Shown here piece by piece: positions 1 through 29,984 of a stretch of 64,000 nt of DNA. The notes below the pieces were generated by a model that saw only the letters and a list, made by a program, of their open reading frames with translations, did not search any database and was not told the DNA's origin. The translations under genes were made by a program, and so were the position numbers. Numbering within the stretch: the stretch's first letter is position 1; each line of letters begins with the position of its first letter. Location: contig ML133427.1 of the NCBI GenBank assembly GCA_003864495.1, positions 2,003,247-2,067,246 on the forward strand. Direction: 5' to 3'. Source of the DNA: Nemopilema nomurai (Eukaryota > Cnidaria > Scyphozoa > Rhizostomeae > Rhizostomatidae).

Positions 1-3545
<3,545 letters not shown>

Positions 3546-3553
3546 TCGTTACT

Positions 3554-4420
3554 CATAGGCGCCAACTTTTACTTTTCCCAGGGGGGGGCTCAAAATTAGA
3601 GAAATTCCCTGTCGCTTTAATAACGTAATACAACATATGTAGTATGTATAATAACAAAATAAAACATTTAAATAAAGCAGATATAACATCATGGTCTACA
3701 GTTTCCTCAGTTTAATTCTTTGATTAGTGTTTCTTCGATAGAATAAACTTGTTTTGTTATTGTCCATCTGTCCATTTTGTTATTGTCCGTCTCACAACAA
3801 ATTTGTCCATCTTGAAAAGCAGGTACGATCAAATGCTCAGTGAGACCTATTAAATTCGAGTTTTCATTCAAAGTAGGGATGCCATTTTTTGTAAATTATT
3901 GGTTACGGTTTCCTGCCTTTGATCAGTCTGACCATTAAGACCCTGTTTACACGAGACCGGTTCCAAAAAGATCCGTATCAATTTGAGTTCACTTAGGCGT
4001 TCTGTTTACACGAGACCTGCCTAACCGTACTAATTTGAGATCACCTAGCCGTACTCATTTGAGATCACCTACGAAAGCGTACTCATTTGGAGCCGGTCTC
4101 AATTGGTCTCGTGTAAACACTCGAAACTGGATCTTTTTGAGTACGGCGAGGTCACTGGCCAATGAGAATACTGCAAAATATCATGTGATTTTTACTCTGT
4201 TATTGATAGGGCACAGCAACCAGCAGCTTGATGCAACCAAGTGATAAATTTCACATTTTTGAGACTTAGAATATACATGTACCTTCCTTCAGCTGCTCTG
4301 CGCTGAATTTTCAGCCCAGTGGTGGATTTCAAACGAAATTCCCAGGGGGGGGGGCTGAGCCCCCAATAGCAATTCCCAGGGGGCTCGAGCCCCCGAGCCC
4401 CCACGTAGTCGGCGCCTATG
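3554..4420. mobile_element. Non-autonomous hAT-type DNA transposon, long version
   Basis: The element begins with CATAGGCGCCAACTTTTA and ends with AGTCGGCGCCTATG, giving terminal inverted repeats of about 14 bp with one mismatch. It is flanked by a perfect 8-bp direct repeat, TCGTTACT, at 3546-3553 and 4421-4428. An 8-bp target duplication is typical of hAT (and P) elements. Subterminal G-rich and C-rich tracts (near 3583-3591 and 4346-4401) are also complementary. No transposase is encoded. A 301-bp relative at 50396-50696 shares both ends but lacks most of the centre, so this copy carries either the longer original or a nested insertion. Confidence 0.85.
3943..4140. repeat. Nested direct and inverted repeats inside the hAT-type element
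   Basis: TGTTTACACGAGACC occurs at 3944-3958 and 4003-4017, and its exact reverse complement is at 4105-4119. AAAAAGATCC near 3965-3974 is mirrored by GGATCTTTTT at 4129-4138. Short units around CGTACTCATTTGAGATCACC repeat between 4026 and 4093. The block is absent from the short copy of the host element, so it may be a second MITE nested inside. Confidence 0.6.
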
Positions 4421-4428
4421 TCGTTACT

Positions 4429-6615
4429 GCACCTGAAATGGCGTTTTTAGAGCAAAAGGTACGGGAGTGTCTATTAGTGAAGGAAACGTGGCTATGGAAG
4501 AGGGAAAGATGAACAAATGTAGAGGTGGATAGAGGAGATTGTGGGTCATTTGTTGAAGTGATAAGTTTATTTGGCTGTTAATAGTTGGTCATTTTTCTTT
4601 TGTTTGTAGCCTATTGCGTAGTTGCTGCTGTAGGTTTTTTCCAAGAGAGCTTGTTTTCTTATACTGTTCTCTATCTGAAGGTTTTATTATGATTCTACTC
4701 AAATATAAATTCTTACAAAACTTTTAACTCAGCTTAAATTACATGAAACATCCCCAATATCAGGACCCTTGCATGACACAATTGGCACATTTAGTGCTCT
4801 CTAAAGACTAAACGTGGTACATTGATTTGTTTGATCTTTCTCCTTCGTTAAGAATAAAAAAGGACAACAAACTATCCCCAGACTATTCTGGTAAATTTGA
4901 TAAAATAGAGAACAGAAAATAACTGGCCTACTACTGTCATACAGGAGATGAGACAACTTCGTGCTGACAGAAAAAACTCGAGTCCAACTCACATCACTTT
5001 GTTCCAAATAAATTGTGGTCGGTTGAAAAAGCTGAGATATCCTAGCTAAAATAAGGGGAAAGTAAAATCATGGAAATTCACCCTTCGTTTGAGATAAACT
5101 GATTAACAGCCACCCTGTTTCTCGCTTCTTTGTCGCATTGAGAGATTTCGAAACGCAAGATAGCTTGACAGAGTATTGCGATACTCCCTTGTATAAACTA
5201 CAAATCACAACATCAATAAATAATATCCCCTATGAACAGCCTAATGTTTACTCGAAAAGCTACCAATATTCTACTTGGACAGGAGGCCATATTTACGATG
5301 CAGTCACGTGGCATTGAGCAAATTTAAAACTTGACCCACAGTTAGCAAAGCATGATTTGAAAGCGAAAAGAAGCTTTCTTGGGCGTTAGAGTAATATTGT
5401 GTCTATAAAGTGCTTTATTCTCAAAAGTGTTATAATACCATGGTGTCGTATTTTCAATGTACAATATAACGTTGTTGCTTACCTACAAAAAGAACAGTTT
5501 GAGAACGTGTACAGCATTAGCCAAGGAGCAATTTGTCGAAGCCTAAACTAACTCAAGGGTATCAATCCTGACAGCGAAAATTCAAGTAAAATCTACCTAT
5601 CTTTTATTGAAAGCATAGACTGACTGAAAAACGAAAAGCGGAGTACGTCTATAAGGGATAAAACAAAGTAAAATCGGAACTACAAAGTCTCTTGCTTGAA
5701 GGAACTGGCATTTTGACCCAATCATGACCTGCCATAGACTAATTAGATATCAAAACAACGCCAAATTATTCGAGTTTTCTGTGCGAAGATAACTGTCTGG
5801 AGCTTCTTTGATTAACTCGACAAAACAATGAAATTAAATAATTAAAGCAAGTTCAGATGCAATTAGTCCAGGTGGTTTTTACATTACCAGAAAGACTAGC
5901 AATATACAAAATTATTCCACATTTCTCACAATCTGTACGAAATTCAAATTTTCACGAATACGGCGCCTCGTTAAAATATGGCTTCGAAATTCTAGAATAA
6001 AATAGACCTACAAGATTAAAGCTGGTCGTAGAGAGTTAGAGGGGAATGGCAGGTGAAGAGTTTTTTTAATACAAATATTGACATAACAAGTGCAACTGAA
6101 AAAGCATAATTGACCAAACGGTTCATGAAATGCGACTTGGTCTAGAGAGAGAGAGAGAAAAAATTCAAGTCGGAAAATCAAAGCAGGAATTGCTACTTTT
6201 CACAAAAATGGACTTGAAAATCCAAATTGTTGACTTTTATCGCAACGGGAAGAGGTCAAGCTATGCTCCAATGTAGGGATCGACCCTGAATAATATAGAT
6301 ATCACGGAAACGTAATTTCATAATTATTGATGGTTATTTGGGAATCAAAAGGCTTTATATCAAACTTGGAGTTGACCAAATCCCTTCAATACCAGGTGCA
6401 TAGAGTTATCTTAGGAAAGTTAGCTACATGGAGTGTCTGTATGTTAGGGGCTCTTCAGCTGAAACGCTCGTAGCTCGTTGGCATTCTGTCAAGAGCAAGC
6501 CTGATAACAAAGCGGTAACTGTAGAGTGAAGAGTCCCTGCCCGACCGAACAGTTTGACACTAAGAAGCTGTATGTCTCGGTCTTGAATATTACATCATGT
6601 GATGAGAACACTCTG
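4429..6615. other. Intergenic between the hAT-type element and the RAB26 3' end
   Basis: I see no coding exon here. A short GA dinucleotide run lies near 6144-6158. The right part should include the 3' untranslated region and polyadenylation site of RAB26 on the minus strand, but I could not place the cleavage site. Confidence 0.4.
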
Positions 6616-21458
<14,843 letters not shown>

Positions 21459-21752
21459 TTATCTGGACGGCCTGGTAGCGGCCAAAATTCATCTGCTCCG
21501 GTCAGTCAGGCAGACAATGGCTGTACATGATGATGCTGCAAGCTTGTAAACAAACTGTGCTCCGGAAGAAGTCGCTTCAGCCCCCGCCTCCTTTCCGGAA
21601 CGAGGTAGGGAAACCAATGACGGAAGAAGACTTCTCACCTCTCACCCCAGAGTTTTCTTAGGCGATTTCGTCCCAGGGGGAGGTATATATTTACGAGAAG
21701 GGTGATCAGGTTAATTTTTTGCGACTAAAATTTGAGCAAAAGTTATTTTTAG

Positions 21753-21852
21753 AGTGCCGAATTAATTTTCTGGGCAGATCAGATTCATATATAGAGCAGA
21801 AAAGTGCCGAATTAATTTTCTGGGCATATCAGATTCATATATGGCAGGATCA
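21753..21852. repeat. Two tandem 50-bp units upstream of RAB26
   Basis: A unit beginning AGTGCCGAATTAATTTTC at about 21753 repeats at about 21803 with few changes, and both copies run into CAGATTCATATAT. The preceding AAAAGTTATTTTT is echoed once more near 21903. The block is about 300 bp upstream of the RAB26 start codon. A simple local duplication is the likeliest origin. Confidence 0.75.
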
Positions 21853-21858
21853 TCATCC

Positions 21859-22362
21859 ATGGGGCAGAGTTTCTTTGATATTATTTAAGCGCGCTAGACA
21901 AGAAAAGTTATTTTTGTGTATCAATCATGCTGAAAATCATTTTTTCGGGATGATGGCTCGTACCCCAGCCTAAGTACCCATATCCTGAATATATATATGG
22001 GCACCTTTCTCTTTTGGAGTTTGGTATGGTTTGACAAAAATGGGAACCATGGTCCCCGTTCTTACATCACTGACTCTTGAAGTTTCATTGGTATATTTGA
22101 ATTGGTACATTTAATATATTATAGTAATTGGTATAAACAAGTATCTTTAAGCGACGTTGGGTTGGATTGATCAGGAAGCATTCAGATAATGCAATACCAC
22201 GTATGCTCAGGCTAGGTCCCTTAGCATTGGTGACCGTTAACCGTCGTGTAGCGAACTCGAAAACATTTGAAATATTTCCATCAAAAAATAAATCACTTTA
22301 ACAGTTTGAAGCGAAGCAGAAATCATGATTCAGTTTTCAACAGGTTGATACGATGGATACGA
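21859..22362. other. 5' flank of RAB26, nothing clear
   Basis: This is non-coding sequence between the tandem repeat and the MITE. I see no exon or RNA gene. Confidence 0.35.
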
Positions 22363-22364
22363 TA

Positions 22365-22762
22365 CACGCTTTTTTATAAGGAACCTACCACAAGGCCTAG
22401 TTTCAAAAGTTCCTTATTCGTAGACCTCAAGTCATCAGATTTTAGTACCAAAAGTTCCTTACAAGGTCCTTAATTTTCACTGCACATCAATAAGCCTTGA
22501 CACTTAATAGAGAGAGGGGCGAGATAGACTATGCGGAAACTACTCAATGAAGCACTTGACATACGAATAGCAAACAATCTATGCGATTATTGGCTGCAAA
22601 TAAATGGAATGGGCTTTTTAGATCTTGATGCTTGCAGTTATAAAAAATTTTCTAAACGAATAGTTCCTTAGGGATTTCGTTTTTAGTAGTATAACTTCTT
22701 TAAATATTTCGGCCTTCTACATGTAGGTTCCTTATAAAGTGGTTCTTTATAAAAAAAGCGTG
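22365..22762. mobile_element. Tc1/mariner-like MITE, about 400 bp
   Basis: The left end, CACGCTTTTTTATAAGGAAC, is mirrored by the right end, TTCTTTATAAAAAAAGCGTG, as an imperfect inverted repeat. A further inverted match, GTAGGTTCCTTATAAAG, lies near 22726-22742. The element is flanked by TA on both sides (22363-22364 and 22763-22764), the target duplication of Tc1/mariner elements. AAGTTCCTTA motifs recur inside. No transposase is encoded. Confidence 0.65.
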
Positions 22763-22764
22763 TA

Positions 22765-25700
22765 TACCCCCAATGCCTTAACAAGGAAAACTCTTTTTGG
22801 GAAACGATGATCAGTGGTAAGTTTATGATAGGTTGTTTTGTCTCAGTTATGTCGCACACCAGGTACTGCTTCCATTTCTAGCAAACTTGCCGTATCGCAT
22901 CTCTTCATGCTTTATAATCAGTGGCATAGCTGGAGGGGCAATGGGGCACTGCCCCCACCAAACATTTTCAAATACCACAATAATACATACGTCTATATTT
23001 GCACGCCTTTTTTTCAGCAAATTTCCGGTGTCGCCCAGCCACAGAAAAATCCTAGCCACCCCACTGCCTTTATTACTATACTGGACTTTAAACCAGCAGC
23101 CGAGTTACAAACGTCAACCGGTTCTTATCTAACGGCGCTTCAACTAGCCAAAGCCACAAACGTTGACCCAGAGTCCGCAGAGAAGCCTGCTTTAAGTAGG
23201 TTAAGCCAAGCCCACGGTAATTGCCGGTAAACCCCTTGTTTTCCTGGCTACGTCAGCCAATTTCTATCAGGTTACGCCGCCTGCTTATATCTCGTTTTTA
23301 ATGGCACAAGAAGTATTTTGAATACCTGAACAAAAAAGCCTTGGAAAGTTGCTTCAAACATTGCTTTTACTAGTCTATACTTGCATTGTTATATTTTTTA
23401 GATCGGAGATAAACTGATTGTTGCTTACAATACCCACACCAATTCTGGTTACGTCACGGAGGCATGGCTAATCCAATAATACCCAATCCAATAACTGTCT
23501 CTGAGATATTATTGTGTCATCAACGCATTCTGTTTTATACTAATACCACGAAATTGAAAATGTGCTAAAACATGATAACTTCAATACATAACTAATCAAA
23601 ACTACAACTGCGTTAGCTAATCTTTTCCAGACAACAGGCAAATCAAACTAAGAAAAAACCACATCAAGAAAAGTTAAAGACGTTTACGCGTACTGATGGT
23701 ATAAAACTTGACAAAAGAAATTTATGGATGCAAAATTTCTTTTAAATACTACAATATACATCGTGCCAGAATCAGATAACAAAAAGCTTGGGACTATACT
23801 TTGGTACTTCATTAAAAATGCAACACGTGTGGTGTGTTATAAATGCTACATATGATACTGTAAATCCTACAACAAGGAAGACCAAAATGCTTGCTTCATT
23901 TTACCGATTGTCCACTTTTCCCCCACATAATATTGTTTTTGTATAAAGTCAAAAACATAGAATCTTTGCTCATTACTTCATCCAGTCACAAAGCAGGGTA
24001 TTAATTTGCCAACGAAAACGGAAAGGGGAACTTATGGCCAGGTGAGCTGACAGTTTGAAACCATAATCAGGTGGCTTTCTACGTAATTCGAGCACTCAGA
24101 CTATGTCATCATTTCAAACTTCACCCAAGAAAGGAGAAACGATTATGAATGAACTCTATCGCATTCCATGGTCAGATTTGCTTTCCAAAATACATCTGTA
24201 ACAGTTTCACTTCATTTATTAATGGGTTTCATGACAACTCACTACGCCAATGATCGTTTAAGCTGATATATACCCAATGGCGTATCCAAGGAGGGGTGTT
24301 AATGAGGGACCCGATTATCCCAAAATGCAATAAAAATAGTACGTCAGGGGGCGGTTAGGACGATTCAGTAAAAGTTTTGGATTCATACAGCAGGAGCAGA
24401 AGGGCGTTTCCCCACTTTTCAGGGGCTGCGTACGCTGCTTTATAAACCCGAAACAGCTAAACAGGGTAATCGCCCTCATATCATGGACCAAATTCATTCG
24501 GAAGAGCCGTCACGACTACTCGTGTAAGACAGATTGACCCACGGGCTCCGCTGTTATCCTAGCCTCGCACTCGCCTTATCTACGTCATAACCATGCCTTC
24601 TAACTCTGCTGTTCAGTTCTTGTTAGGAAAAGTGTGGAATTTAACACCATCTCCAGCTGCCCTTGTCAAAAAGATTATAAAAATATGTTTAAGTATTTGC
24701 CCGAGCATGTCTTCGGATCACCGAAAAAGTCTAGACTTGTGAGGAGAAAAGGAAAGATAATGGATGCGGCCACTCAACTCTATGCTGAAACAACTGATAA
24801 TAGTAGCATTGCTTGCTATCTATTTAGGTCAACGAGAATTGGCTAGAAGAAACAGCAAGGAATATTAGAATAATGTAGCGTACCCCCGTGCGCCGTGATT
24901 ACGTCATTGCTTGAATTAGATTTGTGAGTAACCACGTGTAAAAGTACTAACATAGTGATCATTGTACTTAGGAATCGTGCTGGAGGTTTTATGAGAGAAG
25001 ACGAGAAATTCATAGTGTTAGAAAAGTCGAAGGAAAACCATAGCATTAGCCATTGAGTCGTGTAACGTATTCTCTAAGTATTTTATACAAGAACGTGCAT
25101 TGCTGTGTTATCAAAATTGACATCCATTCTTGCCCTCTTTATCGTCAAATTTTGAAACACATTTTGAAGTTTAAAATACGGAATGACCTTGATTAGAGCA
25201 AACCATAGGAAAAACTGAAAAACTTGCAATGCTTCAGGTAGGTAGCGTACTTTGCCATTAGAAGTGGTTTTGAATCTCTTGATATAAAATTGTTCCTTTG
25301 ATCATTCGAATCGTTGTTGTTTGCAGTAATTGTGTACGCACTGCAAGTTACATTGTATCGTCGCTAAAGCTAATATCATGTTAGTCACTTTTCCTGTTTT
25401 TCTAAAATGTTATTGGTTAAGTTCTTCACGTGTTTCCGCGTAGCTTTTTATATAAACAGTAGTTTGTAATTAGAATTTAACTTATGTTCCATGTCTCACT
25501 GAAGTCATGTTTATTGTTGATCGAATGAAAATGTTAATGTGAAACTTGTAGTTTTCTATACCGCTCGAGCCTGACTGCCCTTCACAATAGGATTAACTAC
25601 GTCAATCGAATTCTTAACTTCTATTGGTTTGAGTAGTAGTTAAAATTGATTTTGATTGGCTAGGATAAATTTTTAGTTCCTTGTTTGTTTCTATAAAAGC

Positions 25701-26190
25701 TGGTAATTGAATCGAGAGCTAGGGATTCGTAGAGTGAGATTTTTTCACTATGTACGTTGAGTTGAGTTGAGCAGAAAATACTGAAAACGTCAAGATCGTC
25801 TTTCTCTAAGAGTTTACTCTAATCATTTATTGAACCTGCGTTAAGAAGCAGAGATCTTCTCATTAAATATTATGAAAATAAGAAGATGAAGAAGAATATA
25901 TAGAGGTGTATTAAGATTGGAAATAAGTTGAAGAAAATGATAAACAGAAAATGTTGAGTTATTCGTGTCTTCTGGTCTATTGCATCTTCAAGAACTAACG
26001 ATAATTTAATATCGCTGCGGTGATATTCAGAGAAGAAGCTTCTTACGAGGCATGGTAAACTGGCATGTGACCTTACGAGAAGAGTTGATGAAGACACGAA
26101 CCAGGAATATTGATCAAGACAAAACCTTCTTATAACAACAAATGGGGACAATTCACGCCCAACCAAACGTTTTAACGTTTACCAAGTTGT
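22765..26190. other. Intergenic, probable transposon debris
   Basis: CAGTGGCATAGCTGG at 22919 followed by G/C-rich sequence looks like the end of a hAT element, but I could not find the matching right end. No host exon is recognised. Sequence from about 24870 to 26190 may belong to the flank or LTR of the Gypsy element that follows, because TG-starting boundaries other than the one I chose are possible. Confidence 0.35.
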
Positions 26191-26573
26191 TGTAAAGTGA
26201 GGCTCCTCCGCGTAGCGTTGCGTAATTACTACGCAATCGGCACTGAATTATTACTGCACCACCATTACATCCTTTGATTGGAGACTTATTTAATCATCTT
26301 TATTTTTATTGGTCATTTATTTTATCATCTTTATTCTTATTGGACATTTTAGACTATTGCATCATCTATTGTTTTGTAGAAATAAAAATGTAACTTTGCT
26401 TAAGATAGAACACACAGAGATTTTGAGAGAAGTAGACGTAGACACCAGACGTGAAGTAGAAGACGTAAGACGCAAGAAAAGAAATCCGAGTTTCAAGGTC
26501 GCAAGTTTCTTTTAATTTACCTTCCCGTGTAACTCACGCAATTCATGTTAAATCGCCAGTGTAAGATTTAACA
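26191..26573 (+). mobile_element. Candidate 5' LTR of a Gypsy-type element, with primer-site-like sequence after it
   Basis: The right boundary is the better supported one. GATTTAACA ends in CA at 26573 and is followed two bases later by TGGTGCCTCGTATGAGG, in the place and style of a tRNA primer-binding site. The left boundary at 26191 (TGTAAAGTGAGG) is only a candidate chosen for its TG start. An internal unit of about 33 bp (ATCATCTTTATTxTTATTGG) is repeated twice. No matching 3' LTR is visible, so the element is truncated. Confidence 0.4.
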
Positions 26574-26931
26574 TCTGGTGCCTCGTATGAGGAACATAGA
26601 AGAAGCTTGTGTTAGTCGAACTTTAGATTTTATCCGACGAATCTGTTATTCTTAATTTCAAAGCCGCATAGTCCAGAGCCGAAGAAGTAGTCGCCGACAG
26701 AAAATAAAAAAATTGAAGACGAACTTTCAGAGACGTTATAATAGAACATTGGTACCAAATTCAAGATATTTGCAGTTTGAAGAGTTACCAGTTTTGCTGT
26801 AAAACTCTAATTCGTGGTGTCCACGAGTGTTCTTTGTTGATTTTATTTTATTGCGTCATCATACGTAATCCCGTCGTCGTCGTGAAACCTATTGTAGTTG
26901 CAGAAGAAAAAAATCGTAGAAGTAATTCAAG

Positions 26932-27776
26932 ATGTCCGTTGACGAAGCCCAGCACACCGCCGTACACGAGTTGCAAAATCAAATGACTGCCATGCAAGCA
27001 GCTCAGGGGCGGATCCAGACGTTAGCAACCTTTGCGCGAGCATAAGTCAGATTTTCTCAAACAATTTCCTTTTGCATCAATTAACGTCAACCAATGCCAC
27101 AAAAATTCTTCCTGTTCTCTGGAATTATATCACAACCTGTTGCCGCTATTGCTGAGTTATGCTAAATTTGGCACGAGCATAGGTGAAATTTGAACTGTCA
27201 AATAAGAAGCCGAGTTGACCTATGCAATTATTGTAGAAAGTGTCCAATAAAATTCAGTGCAGACTCAAATAGCCAATCAAGATACAAGTTGACCTATGCA
27301 ATTGTTTTTTAACTGTCCAATAAACAAATAGACTGACACATGCAATTGTATTCGCGACCGCTTTTGTCAATAGCCGATTCCAAAATTCTGTCGCGTTCAA
27401 TCTCCCAAGCGAAGATGTTAACGAGTGGCTCCTCCAGTTTGAACGATACTCGAAATTCTATAACTGGACAAATCAAAAACGATTAAACGCCCTTTCTTTG
27501 CTCCTGGGAGGATCTGCCCTCGCCTGGTATCGTACTTTGCCAAATGGAACAACTTCCGATTTCCACGAATTAGTGGAAGAACTCAAAAAGCGTTTTGGTT
27601 CTCAGAGTCAAGAATTCCTGTTCAGACAAGAGTTGTACAGTCGCAAACAGGGTCAAAATGAGCCACTTGCCTTGCATACCGAAGATATCATTCGCAAATG
27701 TCAACGTTTGTCCTTGTCCGATACAGACATGATGAACATATTTGTTAATGGCCTAAACGATATTGCCACTTGCTGT
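26932..27776 (+). pseudogene. Gypsy-type retrotransposon gag, interrupted
   Basis: An ATG at 26932 opens a gag-like N-terminus (MSVDEAQHTA, with ELQNQMTAMQ), which is broken at 27004 by a repeat also found at 29596. Gag-like reading resumes near 27395 with EDVNEWLLQFERYS, LLGGSALAWYRTLP, ELKKRFG and LYSRKQGQNEP, the pattern of the Ty3/Gypsy retrotransposon gag domain. It stops after GLNDIA at 27776. No zinc knuckle, protease or polymerase follows in frame. The gene is dead. Confidence 0.75.
27004..27155 (+). mobile_element. MITE fragment inserted in the Gypsy gag
   Basis: The sequence beginning CAGGGGCGGATCCAGACGT is about 90 percent identical by eye to 29596-29747, including the stretch GCAACCTTTGCGCGAGCATA. 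It interrupts the gag reading frame right after the codons for MQAA. No right end was found for this copy, so it is truncated or rearranged. Confidence 0.65.
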
Positions 27777-27888
27777 TGATCGCAAGACGACATACGAAGT
27801 CAACGTACCGAAAGGAGAGCAGCCGCATTGTATGTACACTTACCACAACAGAGAAATGAAGCTGAGGGCATTCTAGGGAATACCTGGT

Positions 27889-28164
27889 TTGCTTGGCATT
27901 GAAGCGGAAGAGTGCAAAGCAAGATGGAGACATCTTCGCAGCTGGTTGCCGGGGACACCGCAGGTAAATTCGCAGCCAGTTGCCGGGGACACCGCAGGAA
28001 AAACAAAGCGAAGCCAGTTGGCAGATAAAGCTAAAAATGCACATGGAGGTACTATGGCCCACTTTTTTTATTGCACAAAAAATTCAAGCACTGGATGTTG
28101 GCAGTTCAATGGAAGTAGGCTGGTGAAGAAAGTAATTTTGAAAATACTTCTAGCAGGGCAGTAG
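27889..28164 (+). pseudogene. Possible MADF/SANT-like DNA-binding fragment of a transposon
   Basis: The frame contains EAEECKARWRHLRSW, which resembles the end of a MADF or Myb/SANT-like domain (usually ECK.RW..LRD). Such domains occur in host factors and in the accessory protein of Harbinger transposons. It is followed by a 34-bp tandem duplication at 27936-28003 (CGCAGCTGGTTGCCGGGGAC repeated), not by the usual tail. Only about 15 residues are diagnostic, so the call is weak. Confidence 0.3.
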
Positions 28165-29595
28165 GTCTTACAGAGCGTCAGTGGCTGACAGGTAAAGTTC
28201 TGTCATCCTGCATCGACTACCATGTCACGTACCCCTTGTTAAGAAAAGGTTTCCAAGCTTGTTGTTCAATGTTAATTAGCTGTAATGGTAATCAAAACTT
28301 ATAATGCACTCAAATATTGGCTTTTGCACTTGCACTTGTATTTGAATTGTTAGCATTTTTTAGGAAGAAAAGATTTTCCTCCCTATTATATGCACTTAAT
28401 TATATTAACTTATATTTAGATATTTAGAATTCAGCAGTAGATTCACGGAAGGGGAGTGAAGTTCGTTTTGTTGGAGTGCTCAGAGAGCACAGATCGAGAA
28501 AATAAGTAAAGAGTGCAAATTTTATCGAGAGAGAAAGTTTTTTTATGTAACCATCGCAACGCAACGCATCGCATTTGTTTAAAGATTTCTTCATAACCAG
28601 TTTTTTCTTCAAGATTTTATTCATTTATTTATCGTCGAACTCAGCACGAAAGGGCAAATCGCTGCCTTTTCGAACACCCCTTGAAATGCTGGATATCTTC
28701 AGCTTAATTCTTTTGTGTGGTGGTAATTTCAACAACATGGCTACCGATACTGTACCAGCAGTTTGGTGTTGCTTCCTTTCAGACTGTAGCCCAGATAAAG
28801 CATTTACTGCCTTTTTCAGCAGAGAGTTTACGATCTACTACGTCCTTCAATACGACGTCCTTTGGAGGTCTGAAACGAGCGCGGTCGAGGGCCATGCATT
28901 TCGTACGGGGTGAAGTTTTCGCTTGAGCATCATTGAGCATAGTGAGGGAGCACAGGAAGACATGGAAAGGGTGACAGAAAATAAAAGGAATGCTATTGAC
29001 AAATAAAAGGAGTCAGCTGAAAGTTTGAGAAAAAGATTTCTTGAGAGAATGGCAGAAACAAGAGAAAGAGAAAATCAAGACATTGCAAAATATAAGAGGA
29101 GAAGTGTAATGATCCTTAGCCATTGTTTTATTTGTATGTGTTGACAACCCTGTCGTTTGGTGATTTTGCATGCTACATTAACCAGGGCTAGGTCAGAAGA
29201 GTTAGAAACTGGACTAAGGTTAACGATCAGATCAGAGTTACAAGTGTCGTGATCATTGTATGTCTCTCTCTGCTCGGATCCGCAAACGTAACAGAAGCAA
29301 TGGGAATAAAACAAGTACCTTAGAGAAAAAAGTGAAAAAGAAATGGAAATGAGGAGTGAAGAATTATCAATGAAGAAGAAAGAGCATAAATCAGATATGA
29401 AAAAAGCATAAAAAAGAGAGAGAAAAGATGAGCTGATGATGAACATTCTCCTGCAACAGCAACAACAGCAGCAAGCAATGATGTTGCAAATGCAGCAAGT
29501 AAAAAATCTATTCTAGAACTAATAAAAAGTTCAAAGGAAAATGCTCAATAAATACACATGACTTGTTCATTGCTGTCTTTCTCCTTAAGAAATAG
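28165..29595. other. Degenerate repeat-derived sequence
   Basis: Short plus-strand frames rich in K, E, R and M occur at 28960-29100 and 29330-29510, the latter ending in a glutamine run (CAGCAACAACAGCAGCAAGC). They look like the coiled tail of a MADF-type transposon protein but are broken by stops. No host gene is recognised. Confidence 0.3.
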
Positions 29596-29984
29596 CAGGA
29601 GCGGATCCAGACGTAAAGCAACCTTTGCGCGAGCATAAGTCAGATTTCCTCAAACAATTTTCTTTTGCATCAATTAACGTCATCCAATGCCACAAAAATT
29701 CTTCTTGTTCTCTGGAATTACATTAAAACCTATTGCCGCTATTGCTGTTGCTCCGTTCGTTAAGCCAATCACAGGCAAGAAAACAGGGATCAAAGCCTTT
29801 GATAGATTTTATTATATGATTTTAGCGCTGACCACTAATAAAGATTTTGATCATATGAACAACAACAGAACAATAGTAATCACATAAAAGGGGTGTGGCT
29901 TTCATTTTAGACAGTCTGAAGGGCGTGGCTCTAAAAATTCCCCTTCCTTTGCTGTAGTCAGATTTCTCCCTGCATCCTCCCCTG
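29596..29984. mobile_element. MITE inserted next to the piggyBac pseudogene
   Basis: The left end is CAGGAGCGGATCCAGACG. The right end, CCCTGCATCCTCCCCTG, is an imperfect inverted match (about 13 of 17 positions). The left 150 bp are shared with 27004-27155. No clean target duplication is visible: the flanks are AGAAATAG and AATAGTAT. The right end abuts the first recognisable piggyBac codons. Confidence 0.5.

Noticed and set aside
22919..23270. hAT-like end CAGTGGCATAGCTGG with G-rich flank
   Set aside because: No matching right end or target duplication was found, so an element could not be delimited. It is mentioned only in the intergenic note.
24275..24310. AATGGCGTATCCAAGGAGGGG as a transposon end
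   Set aside because: It is similar in style to transposon termini, but no partner end or duplication is visible.
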